The notes beneath the pieces are model-generated. The model saw only the letters and a program-made list of their open reading frames with translations, was not told where the DNA came from and ran no database searches. From Flavobacterium glycines (GTDB lineage: Bacteria > Bacteroidota > Bacteroidia > Flavobacteriales > Flavobacteriaceae): a DNA stretch of 64,000 nucleotides. The stretch lies in assembly GCF_900100165.1 (NCBI RefSeq), contig NZ_FNEO01000001.1, positions 1,612,001 through 1,676,000 of the forward strand. Reading direction: 5' to 3'. The position numbers were made by a program, and so were the translations under genes. Of this stretch, positions 1 through 10,315 are shown one piece after another. Position 1 is the stretch's first letter, and the number at the start of each line of letters is the position of its first letter.

Positions 1-78
1 ACATTGTGTAAAATGTAAAATAAAAACTTAGTTTTTTTTTGTTATGTGTAAAAATAAATAAAATTTTTTATAAAAGCT

Positions 79-117
79 GTCACCCTAAAAAACTTTTTTT
101 CTAACATAAGTTTAACA
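79..117 (+). promoter_or_regulatory. Bipartite promoter-like motif upstream of the giant lyase gene
   Basis: GTCACCCT (79-86) and TAACATAAGTTTAACA (102-117) are separated by 15 bases. The same two boxes with exactly the same spacing recur at 8959-8997 in front of the fecR gene at 9012. Two-box conservation with fixed spacing suggests a promoter for an alternative (possibly ECF) sigma factor; that function is inference. The remaining sequence of 1-230 is AT-rich and shows no gene. Confidence 0.5.
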
Positions 118-230
118 CATTCTAAACACTAATGTTTACTGAGTGCAATTTGTTTTGAAAAAATAGAGAAATAAATAGTAACTGTTAAATCAATTTAAAT
201 ATGAAGTGAAATCTAATTAAATAAAGAGAC

Positions 231-323
231 AAAAAAAATCGGAAAATAGTACCAGTATTTCCCGATTTAGTAAGCTGTTTCAAACGACGTATCGAGTTAA
301 ATCATTTAAAACCAACCAAAATT
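231..323 (+). promoter_or_regulatory. Shared 5' leader element with hairpin, copy 1
   Basis: A 12-bp stem with one A-C mismatch (AATCGGAAAATA at 237-248, TATTTCCCGATT at 256-267) and a 7-base loop GTACCAG lies in the 5' leader of the giant lyase gene. There is no U-tract, so it is not an ordinary terminator. The hairpin, the following block with CAAACGACGTATCGA, and the start-codon region recur at about 93% identity in front of the susC gene at 10316. A post-transcriptional or co-regulatory role is inferred from this duplication. Confidence 0.65.
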
Positions 324-3300
324 ATGAAAAAAATTTTACTTTACTTGACCATCCTATTTGCTTCTCTGCAAATGTGTGCGCAAACAGTAACTATTACTGA
401 ATCCGTGGGATGGTTAGAATCTGCTTATGTGAAATGGCAACCCGTTTCCGGGGCGCAGAGTTATAATGTATATTATAGCGGTAATAGTATAACTAATCAA
501 AAAATCGACAACCAATTAATTCGCAGTTACGGAACTTATTTTCGTGCTGATCTTTTAGGACTTGCAGCAGGAACTTATACTGTTACTGTAAAACCTGTAG
601 TTTCAGGAGTTGAAGGTGCAGGTGCAACAACATCAAGTCTTACAGTACTTGCCCATGACCGAAATGGGTTTGCTTTTCAGGGTGGGCGTATCCCGGGAGG
701 ATACAATATGGATGGTACTCCAAAAGCAAATGCTGTAATCGTTTATGTGACAGAAAATACCAAAAATACAGTTTCGTTAAATGTTACGGGTGCGACAACC
801 AATCCATGTGTGGGTATTCAAAATATTCTTTATGGTTTTAAGAAAGGTATGGATAATAGACCATTAATAGTGCGTTTGATTGGTAATGTTACTGATATGA
901 GCGTAATGGATGGTGGTGACATGGTAATTGAAAATAAAAATAATGCATCAGGTTCTATTACAATTGAAGGTGTTGGAAATGACGCTGTTTGTAATGGATG
1001 GGGAGTGCGATTGAAATCGGCTTCTAATATTGAAGTACGAAATCTGGCTACTATGAATGTTAATAGTACTGCCGGAGATAACATAGGAATGCAGCAGGAT
1101 AATGATCATATCTGGATACATAATAACGATTTGTTTTATGGTAATGCGGGTAGTGATGCAGATCAAATAAAGGGTGATGGTGCATTAGATAATAAAACTT
1201 CTACTTATTGTACATTTTCCTATAATCATTTCTGGGATAATGGGAAAGCGAGTCTTTTAGGATTAAGTGAAAATACTACTACTGGTTTGTATGTAACTTA
1301 TCACCACAACTGGTTTGATCATTCGGATTCACGTCATCCGCGTGTACGTTTTTATTCGGCACATATTTATAATAATTATTATGATGGTATTGCAAAATAC
1401 GGAGCGGGTTCTACAATGGGATCTTCGTTATTTGTAGAAGGGAATTATTATAGAAATGCGAAACACCCGATGATGATTTCTTTGCAGGGTACTGATGTTT
1501 GGAGTAGTTCAAAACAAGCTAATGACCCTGCTAATATGGGAACTTTTTCAGGTGAAGACGGAGGCATGATTAAAGCATTTAATAATACTTTTGATGCTGA
1601 TTTAGGTACTAATGATATGCGATTTGTAGCCTACGGTGATACAAATCCTTTATATAATATTTCAGGTAAAATAAGTTCGACAATTGATTTTGATGCTTAT
1701 GTAGCTGCTACAAGAGGTGAGCAGGTACCAAATACGGTAAAATCATTTGCCGGAGCTAATGTTTATAACAATTTCGATACTGATGCGAGTTTATATGTAA
1801 AAAACCTGGTTACGGATGCTCCTGCTGCAGCTAAAGCTAAAGTTATGCAATATGCAGGTCGTGTAGGAGGAGGTGACTTTAAATGGACTTTTAATAACAG
1901 TGCTGATGATTCGGCTTATTTGATTATTGATGCTCTTAAATCGGCTGTTACTAATTATGTTACTAGTTTAGTGGCGGTACAAGGAGAGACTGTAGTTTCT
2001 AGTCAAACTTTAACATCGACTTCAAATACCAATCAAACTGTTAATACAGGTTCGGCAATTGCAAATATTGTATATACCTGGGGAGGGGATGCAACAGATG
2101 CAACCGTTTCTGGTTTGCCAGCATCAGGAATTACTTTTGTAAAAGATGCGACTGCCAAAACTATAACTGTTTCAGGAACACCAACAGCTAATGTTTCTTT
2201 TTCAATAACAACAAGTGGTGTAAATGGAAATCCTGCAATTGGTTCAGGGAATATTACAGTTGTAACACCGGGTACAAGTTCGGGTGGTGAAATTCATAAT
2301 TTTACTGTTTCTGGTAAAACGAGTTCTTTCTATACCATTGTTGGAAATATGAATTCAACAGACGGAGTTCAGTCTTACGATGGAGTAGATTTGACGGCTC
2401 GCTTGAAAATTGAATCAGCTACAACTATTAGTTATACAACTACAGGAGTTTCTACTTTGACCTTGGTTTTTGATCCTACTTTTGCAGGAGCAATTAAACT
2501 TAATGGAACTTCTTATACAGCAAGTTCCGGAATAGTTTCAATTCCTAATCTTGCTGCAGGAAGTTATACCATTACAAAAGGGGATACTGCCAATCTATAT
2601 TATATAAAAACGGCTTATGCAACTTCTTCATTAATAACACCAACACTATCTAATTTTACTGTGCCAAATAAGACAGTTGGAGATGCAGCTTTTACATTGA
2701 CAGCTCCAACATCTAATAGTTCTGGTGCATTTACTTATACAAGTAGTAATACAAGTGTTGCAACTGTTAGTGGTAATACAGTTACAATTGTTGGAGAAGG
2801 TATCGCTACAATCACAGCCAATCAGGCTGCAACTTCAACTTATGCAGCTGGAAGTATAAGTGCTACTCTATCGGTGGCACCTGGTGCAGCTAATCCGGCA
2901 CCATCGTTGTCTAATTTTACGATTCCAAATAAAACGGTGGGTGATGCTGCTTTTACAATAACAGCTCCTACTTCAAACAGTACAGGTGCATTTACTTACA
3001 CCAGTAGTAATACGGCTGTAGCAACTGTTAGTGGTAATACTGTTACTGTTGTAGGCGCAGGTACAGCTACGATTACAGCCAATCAGGCGGCGACTTCAAC
3101 TTATGCTGCCGGAAGTATTTCGGTAGGATTTACAGTTACTGCTTCAGCTGTAAGTAAAACTGATGTTTGGGATTTTGCTGCAGAGCAACTAGATGTAACA
3201 CAATACAATAATAAATTGGATGTAAGTACAATTAATGGATGGTATCCTGGTACTACTGTTGCTGGTTCGATAAGTACTTCTAATACGATGCCTACAAGTT

Positions 3301-6300
3301 TTACAGTAGGAGCATTGTCATGGGTTGGTAATACAAGTGACAGGTTAAGAACTACAAATACAAGTATAACACGTTATGATGAGAATATTGCAGGGGTAAC
3401 GGGTTATAGCGGAAGGGTTTATTGCAATGGTACGCCTACGCTTTCTTCTGGAGTGCCAACTAACAGATATATGAGAATTGCATTGGATAAAGACGATGAA
3501 GTAACTATCATTACCAGAACAGATGCTGATGCAACGCTTAGTTTTGTTGATGAAGTTAATCCGGCAACACAAACAGAAACTTTGAGTATTTTAGCAGCTA
3601 ATTTAACTACTACAGCGGTATTTAAAGCGAAGAGTACAAGTACTTTTAAAATTTATTCAAATGGTAAAACGAGTTTCTTTAGAATTTTAAGAAAAGCGGC
3701 TTCTGCCTCAACAGTAAGTTTAACAGCTCCGGCTTTATCTAATTTTAGTGTAGCTAATAAACAAGTAGGAAATGCTGCTTTTACTTTAACGGCTCCAACT
3801 TCAACAAGTGATGGTGCATTTACTTATACAAGTAGCAATACAAGTGTAGCAACAATTAGCGGTAATACGGTTACAATTGTTGGTGCAGGGACAGCTACAA
3901 TTACGGCAAATCAGGCTGCTACTTCAACTTATGCAGCAGGAAGTATTGCAGCAACATTTACAGTGACGGTGCCTTTGACAGCGCCAACATTATCTAATTT
4001 TACTGTACCAAATAAAATTGTGGGTGATGCAGCGTTTGCATTGACAGCTCCTACATCTAACAGTACTGGTGCATTTACTTATACAAGTAGTAATACAGCT
4101 GTGGCAACCATAAGTGGAAATACAGTTACCGTTGTTGGTGCTGGAACTTCGACTATTACCGCAAATCAGGCAGCTACTTCAACTTATGCGGCTGGAAGTA
4201 TAACAGCAACATTGACTGTGACAGCAACGGCTCCGGCTCCGACCTTGTCTAATTTTAGTGTTCCTGCTAAAGCTGTGGGGGATGCAGTATTTACTTTAAC
4301 AGCTCCTACTTCAAATAGCACAGGTGCCTTTACGTATACAAGTAGTAATGTAAATGTTGCTACAGTTAGTGGAAGTACAGTTACTATTATTGGAGAAGGC
4401 TCAACTACTATTACAGCTAATCAGGCGGCAACTTCAAGCTATACAGCCGGAAGTATTACAGCTACTTTGACTGTATCAGCGGCTGCAGTTCAAAAAACTG
4501 ACGTATGGGATTTTGGTGCACAACAATTGGATGCCACTATTTATAACAATAAATTGGATGTAACAGCAATTAATGCCTGGTATCCTTCAAGTTATGTGGT
4601 AGGTTCAGCCAATACAACTAATGTGATGCCTGCTTCCTTTACAGCAGGTGATTTAGGATGGGTTGGAGGAACTAATGACCGTCTTAGAACTTCAAATACG
4701 GCTTTGACCAGATATGATTCTAATGTAGGTTCAGGAGCAACTCCAGGTTATACAGGAAGAATTTATGTAAATGGTTCAGCTCAGGCTGGTCGTTACTTAA
4801 GTTTCAATCTTAAAGAAGATGATGAGTTGACTGTAGTAGCAAACTCGGATGCTGCCGGTAAATTAAACTTTGTATATCTTTCTGATGCTACAGTGCAATC
4901 AGATTTAGTAGAAACAACTACTACAACTACGGATTATAAATTTGTAGCAAAAAAGGCAGGGGTTTATAAAATTTATGATCAAATAAATAAACCAAGCTAT
5001 TATCGTGTGTATAGAAAACCGGCTACTTATGTTGCTGTTTCAGGTGCTATTGATATCACTAAAGCGGCTGATATTCCTGCTGGTTATACAGTAGTGTTTA
5101 CTAATCAGGCGGGGAAAAGCTGGAATGGCGTTGTGACTAATGGAAAATACAATGTAATTGTTCCTGCTGGTTATACTTATACTTTAAGTATTGGAAATGC
5201 TAATGGTTATTTGATTACATCGGGCGATACTTTTGCAGTAACAGTAGATGCAAAAGTTAATAATATTGCTATTACTAAAATTACGTTGTACACTGTTTCC
5301 GGAAATGTTACCGGATTAGGAACTGATATAGCTAATTTAGTTTTGAAATATACTCCGAATCCTTCAGCAAATAGTACTTATGTGCCTGCTCCGGTTGTGA
5401 ATAAAACTACAGCTCAGTATTCTGTAAAATTAGAAGCGGGAGTTCCATATACAATTTCAGCTACTGGAGTTAATGAATATGAGATTTTAGCAAATACTAT
5501 TACAGCTTCTGCAAATACAACTGCTGATGTTGCCTTTACTTTGAAACCAAAGTATAAAGTTACGATTACAGCACCAGCTTTAACGACAGCTCAATTGACT
5601 AAGTTAGGTGTGAAATTTACCAATATCAATGAAGCGGGAGTAAGCTATACGTTTACTGATATTAATACTATTAATTTGCGTAACGGGATTTATTCTGTTG
5701 CTGCAATTGGTTTGGATGATTATCCATTGGAATTGGCATTGACTTCTAATTTAGTAGTTTCAAATGCTGCAGTTTCTAAAGAGTTGTCATTTAAGCCAGT
5801 GACTGTTTGGTCATTTGATGATAAAGTAATTACTAGTGCAACAACCAGTTACAAAGGAATGTTGTTTACAGGCTCTGTTGCCAACGAAATTGCTAAAGGT
5901 CATTTGCTTGCTTCGACTGCTTCGACTTTAAGTGTTCCGGTACAGCCAAATCAAAAAGTAATAGTTACTTATTATTATGCTGCAAATTTCTCTATAGCTG
6001 GAGGAACTGCTGTTACCACAAGCAGTAACAGTACAACGCTTTTAGAAAAAGTTGAATATATTTATCCAGGAACTACAGCTGGAAATGTTGCAATTGCTGT
6101 AAATGGAGCTACTTATTTTACTGAAATTTCAGTGGAGACAATTGTTCCTTATGCTCCGGTAATTACTGTGGGTGTTGATAAAGATTATCAAACTATTAAT
6201 GCAGCTTTGAAGACTATTTCAAAAATGGTACGTACTTCTTCACAAAGAGTTACTGTAGTTATCGATCCGGGTAACTATGAAGAAATGATTGTAGTTAACA

Positions 6301-8099
6301 GTCCAAATGTAACTTTTAAAAATGCTTCAAGTACACCAAGTATCGCCCTGAAAAATAAAGGAGTGGATATTGATGCTAATGCTGTTCGTATCACTTCTTA
6401 TTATGGTTATGGTTACAGCTATTACAGTCAGGGTAATGACAACAAATGGAATGCAGATGTTTTAGCAGTAAATAAAGCTAATAATAGTTATACTTACGAA
6501 AATGTAAGTGGTACTACTAATGGTTCTTATTGGGATGCTACAGCGGTAATTGCAGCTAATGGTTTTGAGGCCGAGAATATTATTTTCGAAAACTCATTCA
6601 ATCAATATATTTCTAAAAAAGAATCACAGGACAAAGTGGTAATGTGGGCGGTAGGAAATAAAGGATTGCGTCCTACAGATTACGGAAATACTGCGGTTCA
6701 AAACAGAAGCTTTGTTGAAAGAGCGGCTGCAATTGGAATTCCGAATGGAGTTGATAAAACTATTTTAAAGAATTGCAGGGTAATTGGTCGTCAGGATTCT
6801 TTCTATGGTGGTCAAGGTTCCAGAGTTGCTATTTACAAAGGAGTAATGATGGGTGCTGTAGATTATATCTTTGGAGGAATGACAGCAGTATTCTATAAAA
6901 CCGACTTTGCTATGAATGTGAGTGATGTAGCGGGAGATGCAGCCTATCTAACCGCACCACAACAAAGTAGCGGAAGAGGGTATTTATTATATGAATGTAA
7001 AGTAACTTCTGCCGAACCTGGTGTTGAATCAGCTTCAATATACAGAGCAAAACCGGGTTATTTTGGACGTCCTTGGGCGGCAAATACTAGTGAAGTTGTG
7101 GTTTACAAAGCGACAATTGAAACTTCAAATTATACCGGTTCAGAAGGTTTGTCTTTAATATCGCCGGAAGGTTGGAGTAATTCTTTAAGTGGAACATCTA
7201 ATAATATTTATGAATATAGCACGATTGAAAAATCAGGGGTTAATAATTCAGGAAATCGTGCAAGTTGGTCCAAGGTAATAACAACTCCGGTGCTAACAGA
7301 TGGTACAGAAATTAAACCATTCAATTTTACTAAAGGTACTGATGGTTGGGATCCTTTCCCTTTACTGGAAACAATTACAAGTTTACCAAGTAATAATTTC
7401 GCAGTAAAAGTAAATAGTGCTACTTGTAACGGAATGAGTAATGGTTCGATTACGGTTTCATCAAATGAGCAAACATTGATTTATAATGTAACTGTAAATT
7501 CAACAAATCTGACTTTAGATACAGTAAATGGTTATACCAAAACGATTGAAAATTTACCTGCCGGAGTTTATAATGTGTGTTTTTCAACTCCGAGTATTCC
7601 AAATTATTCTCAATGTTTTGAAGTCAGAATCGTAGAGCCGGAGAAAATTGTAATTAATTCTTTCGTTTCTAAAAATTCGAGTACAATTAAACTGGTATTA
7701 AAAGGGGCCTCAACTTATAAAGTAACTGTAAACGGTGTAGAAGAAACTGTTTCTGCATCAGAGTATAGTGCTAAGTTAGTATCTGGATTGAATACGGTTT
7801 CAGTTAGTACTGATTTAGAATGTCAGGGAACTTACGATGAAACTATTTTCCTTTCTGAAGATGTTCAATATTTCCCAAATCCTACTACGGGTCCTCTTAA
7901 TGTTTATTTGGCTGGTGATGACAATCAGGTAACAGTAAGGGTTTTCGATATTGCAGGAAATAAATTGTATGATGGTGTGAAATCTATTGAAGAGAATAGA
8001 AATATTGGTATGGACTTGACATCGTATGTTTCAGGTGTTTACATGGTGCAATTAGAAGGTAAAACAATTAGCAAAACATTTAAAATTGTAAAAAAATGA
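324..8099 (+). CDS. Giant secreted pectate lyase (PL1) / pectin methylesterase (CE8) fusion with T9SS sorting domain
   Basis: A 2591-residue exported protein. A signal peptide (residues 1-20) is followed by a fibronectin-like segment (about 21-110) and a PL1 pectate lyase domain (about 112-545) with the QRxPRVR-type motif seen as SRHPRVRF; Arg337 and Arg342 match the catalytic arginine region. Next come beta-sandwich modules, five Ig-like repeats of about 85 residues (starting near 775, 862, 1138, 1223, 1308), and two related modules beginning DVWDF (947-1123, 1393-1566). A CE8 pectinesterase domain (about 1950-2350) shows Asp2158 in RQDS, Asp2180 in VDYIFGG and Arg2249 in GRPW. The last ~75 residues are a T9SS type A sorting domain (FPNPTTG start). 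It would demethylate and cleave homogalacturonan at the cell surface or outside. The stop overlaps the next start by 4 bases. Substrate is inferred from domains; the non-catalytic modules are probably carbohydrate-binding or spacers. Confidence 0.93.
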   Translation: MKKILLYLTILFASLQMCAQTVTITESVGWLESAYVKWQPVSGAQSYNVYYSGNSITNQKIDNQLIRSYGTYFRADLLGLAAGTYTVTVKPVVSGVEGAGATTSSLTVLAHDRNGFAFQGGRIPGGYNMDGTPKANAVIVYVTENTKNTVSLNVTGATTNPCVGIQNILYGFKKGMDNRPLIVRLIGNVTDMSVMDGGDMVIENKNNASGSITIEGVGNDAVCNGWGVRLKSASNIEVRNLATMNVNSTAGDNIGMQQDNDHIWIHNNDLFYGNAGSDADQIKGDGALDNKTSTYCTFSYNHFWDNGKASLLGLSENTTTGLYVTYHHNWFDHSDSRHPRVRFYSAHIYNNYYDGIAKYGAGSTMGSSLFVEGNYYRNAKHPMMISLQGTDVWSSSKQANDPANMGTFSGEDGGMIKAFNNTFDADLGTNDMRFVAYGDTNPLYNISGKISSTIDFDAYVAATRGEQVPNTVKSFAGANVYNNFDTDASLYVKNLVTDAPAAAKAKVMQYAGRVGGGDFKWTFNNSADDSAYLIIDALKSAVTNYVTSLVAVQGETVVSSQTLTSTSNTNQTVNTGSAIANIVYTWGGDATDATVSGLPASGITFVKDATAKTITVSGTPTANVSFSITTSGVNGNPAIGSGNITVVTPGTSSGGEIHNFTVSGKTSSFYTIVGNMNSTDGVQSYDGVDLTARLKIESATTISYTTTGVSTLTLVFDPTFAGAIKLNGTSYTASSGIVSIPNLAAGSYTITKGDTANLYYIKTAYATSSLITPTLSNFTVPNKTVGDAAFTLTAPTSNSSGAFTYTSSNTSVATVSGNTVTIVGEGIATITANQAATSTYAAGSISATLSVAPGAANPAPSLSNFTIPNKTVGDAAFTITAPTSNSTGAFTYTSSNTAVATVSGNTVTVVGAGTATITANQAATSTYAAGSISVGFTVTASAVSKTDVWDFAAEQLDVTQYNNKLDVSTINGWYPGTTVAGSISTSNTMPTSFTVGALSWVGNTSDRLRTTNTSITRYDENIAGVTGYSGRVYCNGTPTLSSGVPTNRYMRIALDKDDEVTIITRTDADATLSFVDEVNPATQTETLSILAANLTTTAVFKAKSTSTFKIYSNGKTSFFRILRKAASASTVSLTAPALSNFSVANKQVGNAAFTLTAPTSTSDGAFTYTSSNTSVATISGNTVTIVGAGTATITANQAATSTYAAGSIAATFTVTVPLTAPTLSNFTVPNKIVGDAAFALTAPTSNSTGAFTYTSSNTAVATISGNTVTVVGAGTSTITANQAATSTYAAGSITATLTVTATAPAPTLSNFSVPAKAVGDAVFTLTAPTSNSTGAFTYTSSNVNVATVSGSTVTIIGEGSTTITANQAATSSYTAGSITATLTVSAAAVQKTDVWDFGAQQLDATIYNNKLDVTAINAWYPSSYVVGSANTTNVMPASFTAGDLGWVGGTNDRLRTSNTALTRYDSNVGSGATPGYTGRIYVNGSAQAGRYLSFNLKEDDELTVVANSDAAGKLNFVYLSDATVQSDLVETTTTTTDYKFVAKKAGVYKIYDQINKPSYYRVYRKPATYVAVSGAIDITKAADIPAGYTVVFTNQAGKSWNGVVTNGKYNVIVPAGYTYTLSIGNANGYLITSGDTFAVTVDAKVNNIAITKITLYTVSGNVTGLGTDIANLVLKYTPNPSANSTYVPAPVVNKTTAQYSVKLEAGVPYTISATGVNEYEILANTITASANTTADVAFTLKPKYKVTITAPALTTAQLTKLGVKFTNINEAGVSYTFTDINTINLRNGIYSVAAIGLDDYPLELALTSNLVVSNAAVSKELSFKPVTVWSFDDKVITSATTSYKGMLFTGSVANEIAKGHLLASTASTLSVPVQPNQKVIVTYYYAANFSIAGGTAVTTSSNSTTLLEKVEYIYPGTTAGNVAIAVNGATYFTEISVETIVPYAPVITVGVDKDYQTINAALKTISKMVRTSSQRVTVVIDPGNYEEMIVVNSPNVTFKNASSTPSIALKNKGVDIDANAVRITSYYGYGYSYYSQGNDNKWNADVLAVNKANNSYTYENVSGTTNGSYWDATAVIAANGFEAENIIFENSFNQYISKKESQDKVVMWAVGNKGLRPTDYGNTAVQNRSFVERAAAIGIPNGVDKTILKNCRVIGRQDSFYGGQGSRVAIYKGVMMGAVDYIFGGMTAVFYKTDFAMNVSDVAGDAAYLTAPQQSSGRGYLLYECKVTSAEPGVESASIYRAKPGYFGRPWAANTSEVVVYKATIETSNYTGSEGLSLISPEGWSNSLSGTSNNIYEYSTIEKSGVNNSGNRASWSKVITTPVLTDGTEIKPFNFTKGTDGWDPFPLLETITSLPSNNFAVKVNSATCNGMSNGSITVSSNEQTLIYNVTVNSTNLTLDTVNGYTKTIENLPAGVYNVCFSTPSIPNYSQCFEVRIVEPEKIVINSFVSKNSSTIKLVLKGASTYKVTVNGVEETVSASEYSAKLVSGLNTVSVSTDLECQGTYDETIFLSEDVQYFPNPTTGPLNVYLAGDDNQVTVRVFDIAGNKLYDGVKSIEENRNIGMDLTSYVSGVYMVQLEGKTISKTFKIVKK
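2646..4490 (+). repeat. Five in-frame ~255-bp Ig-like repeats inside the lyase gene
   Basis: Copies begin near 2646, 2907, 3735, 3990 and 4245, each encoding LSNF..., a TYTSSN core and a [10 protein letters not shown]... ending. Copies 1-2 and 3-5 are tandem; a DVWDF module separates the two groups and a second copy follows copy 5. DNA similarity is high enough to allow copy-number change by recombination, always in frame. Confidence 0.85.
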
Positions 8100-8800
8100 G
8101 AAAATCATTGATATATTTTGTGCTTTCATTGGTGATTCTAAATACTGCTTGCAGTAGTGATAATAATGAAACAAGTGTTCCTGTTGTGGGAGAGTTAAAT
8201 CTGGCAACTCCTTTCGATAACTCTACTTGCGAAGGAGTTTCTACTTCGACAACAAAATGCGAAGTAACGTTGTCGTGGTTGTCAACAAGTGATAATGAAA
8301 CTTATGTATTAACGGTAACCAATTTAAATACTAACAAAGTGGTTTTGATTAAGAATGATATTAAAACCACTTCTTATAAACTTACTTTGGATAAAAAAGT
8401 CCCTTTTTCATGGACGGTTTCTTCCAGAGATAATTTAACTAAGCAAATCATCAATAAAAGTTCAATTTGGAAATTTTATGCTTCGGCCGGCGAAAGCATT
8501 TCTAATTTTGCCCCTTTTCCGGCTGATCTTTTAGCGCCAATTCAGGATAAAATAGTAATACCGGTTGATGGTAAAATTGTTTTAAAATGGGCTGGTGCAG
8601 ATGCAAATGGTGATAGTTTAAAATATACCGTTTATATTGATAAGGTTGATGGAAAACAAACGCCAGCTGCCGAATTAACTAATATAACTACAACACAGGC
8701 TACTGTAAATGTTAGTAGCGGAGTGTATTATTGGAGAGTGAAGTCTACGGATAGTAATAGTAGTTCTTTTTCTCAGATAATCAGATTTACCGTTAATTAG
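8096..8800 (+). CDS. Lipoprotein with two fibronectin/Ig-like domains, unknown function
   Basis: A 234-residue protein with a lipobox ending LNTAC (Cys19), so it is likely outer-membrane anchored. After a short linker it has two beta-sandwich-like segments (about 35-125 and 140-234); the second has the FN3-type pattern DSLKYTVYIDK...YYWRVKSTD. No catalytic motif is visible. Its ATG overlaps the stop of the giant lyase gene (ATGA), implying translational coupling. The most likely role is a surface accessory to the lyase, such as glycan binding or retention; this is inference from position and fold type. A terminator follows. Confidence 0.7.
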   Translation: MRKSLIYFVLSLVILNTACSSDNNETSVPVVGELNLATPFDNSTCEGVSTSTTKCEVTLSWLSTSDNETYVLTVTNLNTNKVVLIKNDIKTTSYKLTLDKKVPFSWTVSSRDNLTKQIINKSSIWKFYASAGESISNFAPFPADLLAPIQDKIVIPVDGKIVLKWAGADANGDSLKYTVYIDKVDGKQTPAAELTNITTTQATVNVSSGVYYWRVKSTDSNSSSFSQIIRFTVN

Positions 8801-8831
8801 TTGAATAGTAAGTTAGTTTTGTTTAAAGAAA

Positions 8832-8857
8832 AGCCTGAAGAGATTCAGGCTTTTTTT
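8832..8857 (+). terminator. Rho-independent terminator after the lyase/lipoprotein operon
   Basis: Perfect 8-bp stem AGCCTGAA / TTCAGGCT with GAGA tetraloop followed by seven T. It separates the lyase operon from the fecR-susCD operon. Confidence 0.9.
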
Positions 8858-8958
8858 ATGTTTAGTAGTTTCTGAAAAATTGGTAATCGTTAAATGTGAA
8901 ATAAATAGTTTGTTTTTTTAAAATATATAGAAAAAAAATAAAAAATATCAGGAATCTT

Positions 8959-8997
8959 GTCACCCTAAATCCGTTTTTCTGTAACATATGTTTAACA
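8959..8997 (+). promoter_or_regulatory. Bipartite promoter-like motif upstream of orphan fecR
   Basis: GTCACCCT (8959-8966), 15 bases, then TAACATATGTTTAACA (8982-8997): the same arrangement as at 79-117. The ATG at 8988 lies inside this conserved box, so translation more likely begins at 9012. Assignment as a sigma-factor target is inference. Confidence 0.5.
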
Positions 8998-9011
8998 TAC
9001 CTAATAAAAAT

Positions 9012-10151
9012 ATGAAATCGAACTCTGAATTGGTTGCTATCCTAAAAGAAATTGTAAGTAATGGAAGTATTGATGCTTCCAGAATAAAATTGTTGTCTCC
9101 TGAAGAACAGGAATTGATTAAGGAGTTGAAAGAGAATCATTTGCTTGATGAGGCACTGTCGTTTGTTGAATCGATGGATGAAGAACAAAACTGGGAAGAA
9201 TTCAAAGACAGAATCAATTTGAAGAAGAAGACTATTGTTATTCATTGGAAAACTATTTTTCAATATGCCGCAGTATTTATTGCCATGTTAGGTTTGGTTT
9301 ATGTATTCCAATATAAAACAGCTAAAGAAGCTACTGTTGTAATACCGGAAGATGCAATCCAGTTAGTTTTGGAAAATGGGGATATTCAAGTGCTTAATCC
9401 AAATGGTTCGAATCAAATCATTAAAAAAGACGGAACCATTGTTGCTTCTCAAAATGAAAACCAAATCAGTTATAGCTCCAATAAATCCATGGATAAGTTG
9501 GTCTATAATGAAATTAAAATCCCTTACGGAAAAACCTTTACAGTGACTTTGTCTGATGGGACAAAAGTTAGTATGAATGCAGGTTCTTCTTTAAAATACC
9601 CGGTTCAATTTATCAAAGGTCATAATAGAGAAGTTGTTTTAGACGGTGAAGCTTTTTTTGAAGTTTCTAAGGATAAAGCGCATCCTTTTATTGTAAAAAC
9701 AAGAGGTGTTGATGTACGTGTTTTAGGTACAAAATTCAACGTGAGTTCTTATAAAGAGGATGCTGATATTAATACGGTATTGGTGGAAGGTTCTGTAAGT
9801 TTATCAAATGCCACAATGCCAAATGAGAAAGCAATCTTAGTTCCGGGTGAAAAAGGTACTTGGAATAATGGTCAAAAAGAGATTGTTGTAGAAAAGGTAG
9901 ATACAAGCTTTTATACCCAATGGATGACAGGAGAATTAGTGTTTAGAAAAACGGCTTTTAAAGATATAATTATAAAATTAGAGCGTTGTTATAACGTAAC
10001 AATTGATAACAATAAAAAAGAGCTGTTAGATAAAAAATTCAATGGTAGTTTTAATAAAAATGTTGAAACTATTGATGATGTTTTAAAGGCAATGGGTAAA
10101 ATACAGGATTTTACTTTTAAGAAAGAAGGCAAACAAATAATAATAAACTAA
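9012..10151 (+). CDS. FecR-family anti-sigma factor (no adjacent sigma gene)
   Basis: An inner-membrane anti-sigma factor of 379 residues from ATG 9012. The upstream in-frame ATG at 8988 falls inside the conserved promoter-like box and is disfavoured. It has a cytoplasmic N-terminal part, a single membrane segment (about 79-100), a FecR domain with IPYGKTFTVTLSDGTKVSMN, and a C-terminal DUF4974-type region. In FecIR systems such proteins hold an ECF sigma factor until a TonB-dependent transporter with an STN domain signals through the periplasm. The susC downstream has that STN domain. Unusually, no ECF sigma gene sits next to it; the only one in view is at 26712. Confidence 0.9.
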   Translation: MKSNSELVAILKEIVSNGSIDASRIKLLSPEEQELIKELKENHLLDEALSFVESMDEEQNWEEFKDRINLKKKTIVIHWKTIFQYAAVFIAMLGLVYVFQYKTAKEATVVIPEDAIQLVLENGDIQVLNPNGSNQIIKKDGTIVASQNENQISYSSNKSMDKLVYNEIKIPYGKTFTVTLSDGTKVSMNAGSSLKYPVQFIKGHNREVVLDGEAFFEVSKDKAHPFIVKTRGVDVRVLGTKFNVSSYKEDADINTVLVEGSVSLSNATMPNEKAILVPGEKGTWNNGQKEIVVEKVDTSFYTQWMTGELVFRKTAFKDIIIKLERCYNVTIDNNKKELLDKKFNGSFNKNVETIDDVLKAMGKIQDFTFKKEGKQIIIN

Positions 10152-10219
10152 TTTAATAACAGACTAAAATAAACAAATTTATGAGGTGAGCATGTAATTT
10201 TTTTAAGGAAGAAATGCAT

Positions 10220-10315
10220 GAAAAAAAAATCGGAAAATAGTACCAGTATTTCCCGATTTAGTAAGGTGTTTCAAACGACGTATCGAATCTAATCATTTAA
10301 AATCAAACCAAAAGT
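10220..10315 (+). promoter_or_regulatory. Shared 5' leader element with hairpin, copy 2
   Basis: The hairpin arms are at 10228-10239 and 10247-10258 with the identical 7-base loop. The hairpin and the following 17 bases are identical to the copy at 231-323. Differences are confined to a few positions near CAAACGACGTATCGA and the final bases before the ATG. The element lies between fecR (stop 10151) and susC. Confidence 0.65.

Noticed and set aside
1..230. Hidden gene or riboswitch left of the lyase
   Set aside because: Only AT-rich sequence plus the bipartite motif; no known riboswitch core is visible.
830..1166. Minus-strand ORFs inside the lyase gene
   Set aside because: Shadows of the plus-strand coding sequence; no motif or promoter.
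2646..4490. CRISPR-like array
   Set aside because: Repeats are ~255 bp coding modules of one protein, with no spacers or cas genes.
8988..9011. Upstream ATG for the fecR gene
   Set aside because: It falls inside the conserved TAACATANGTTTAACA box; 9012 gives a normal start.
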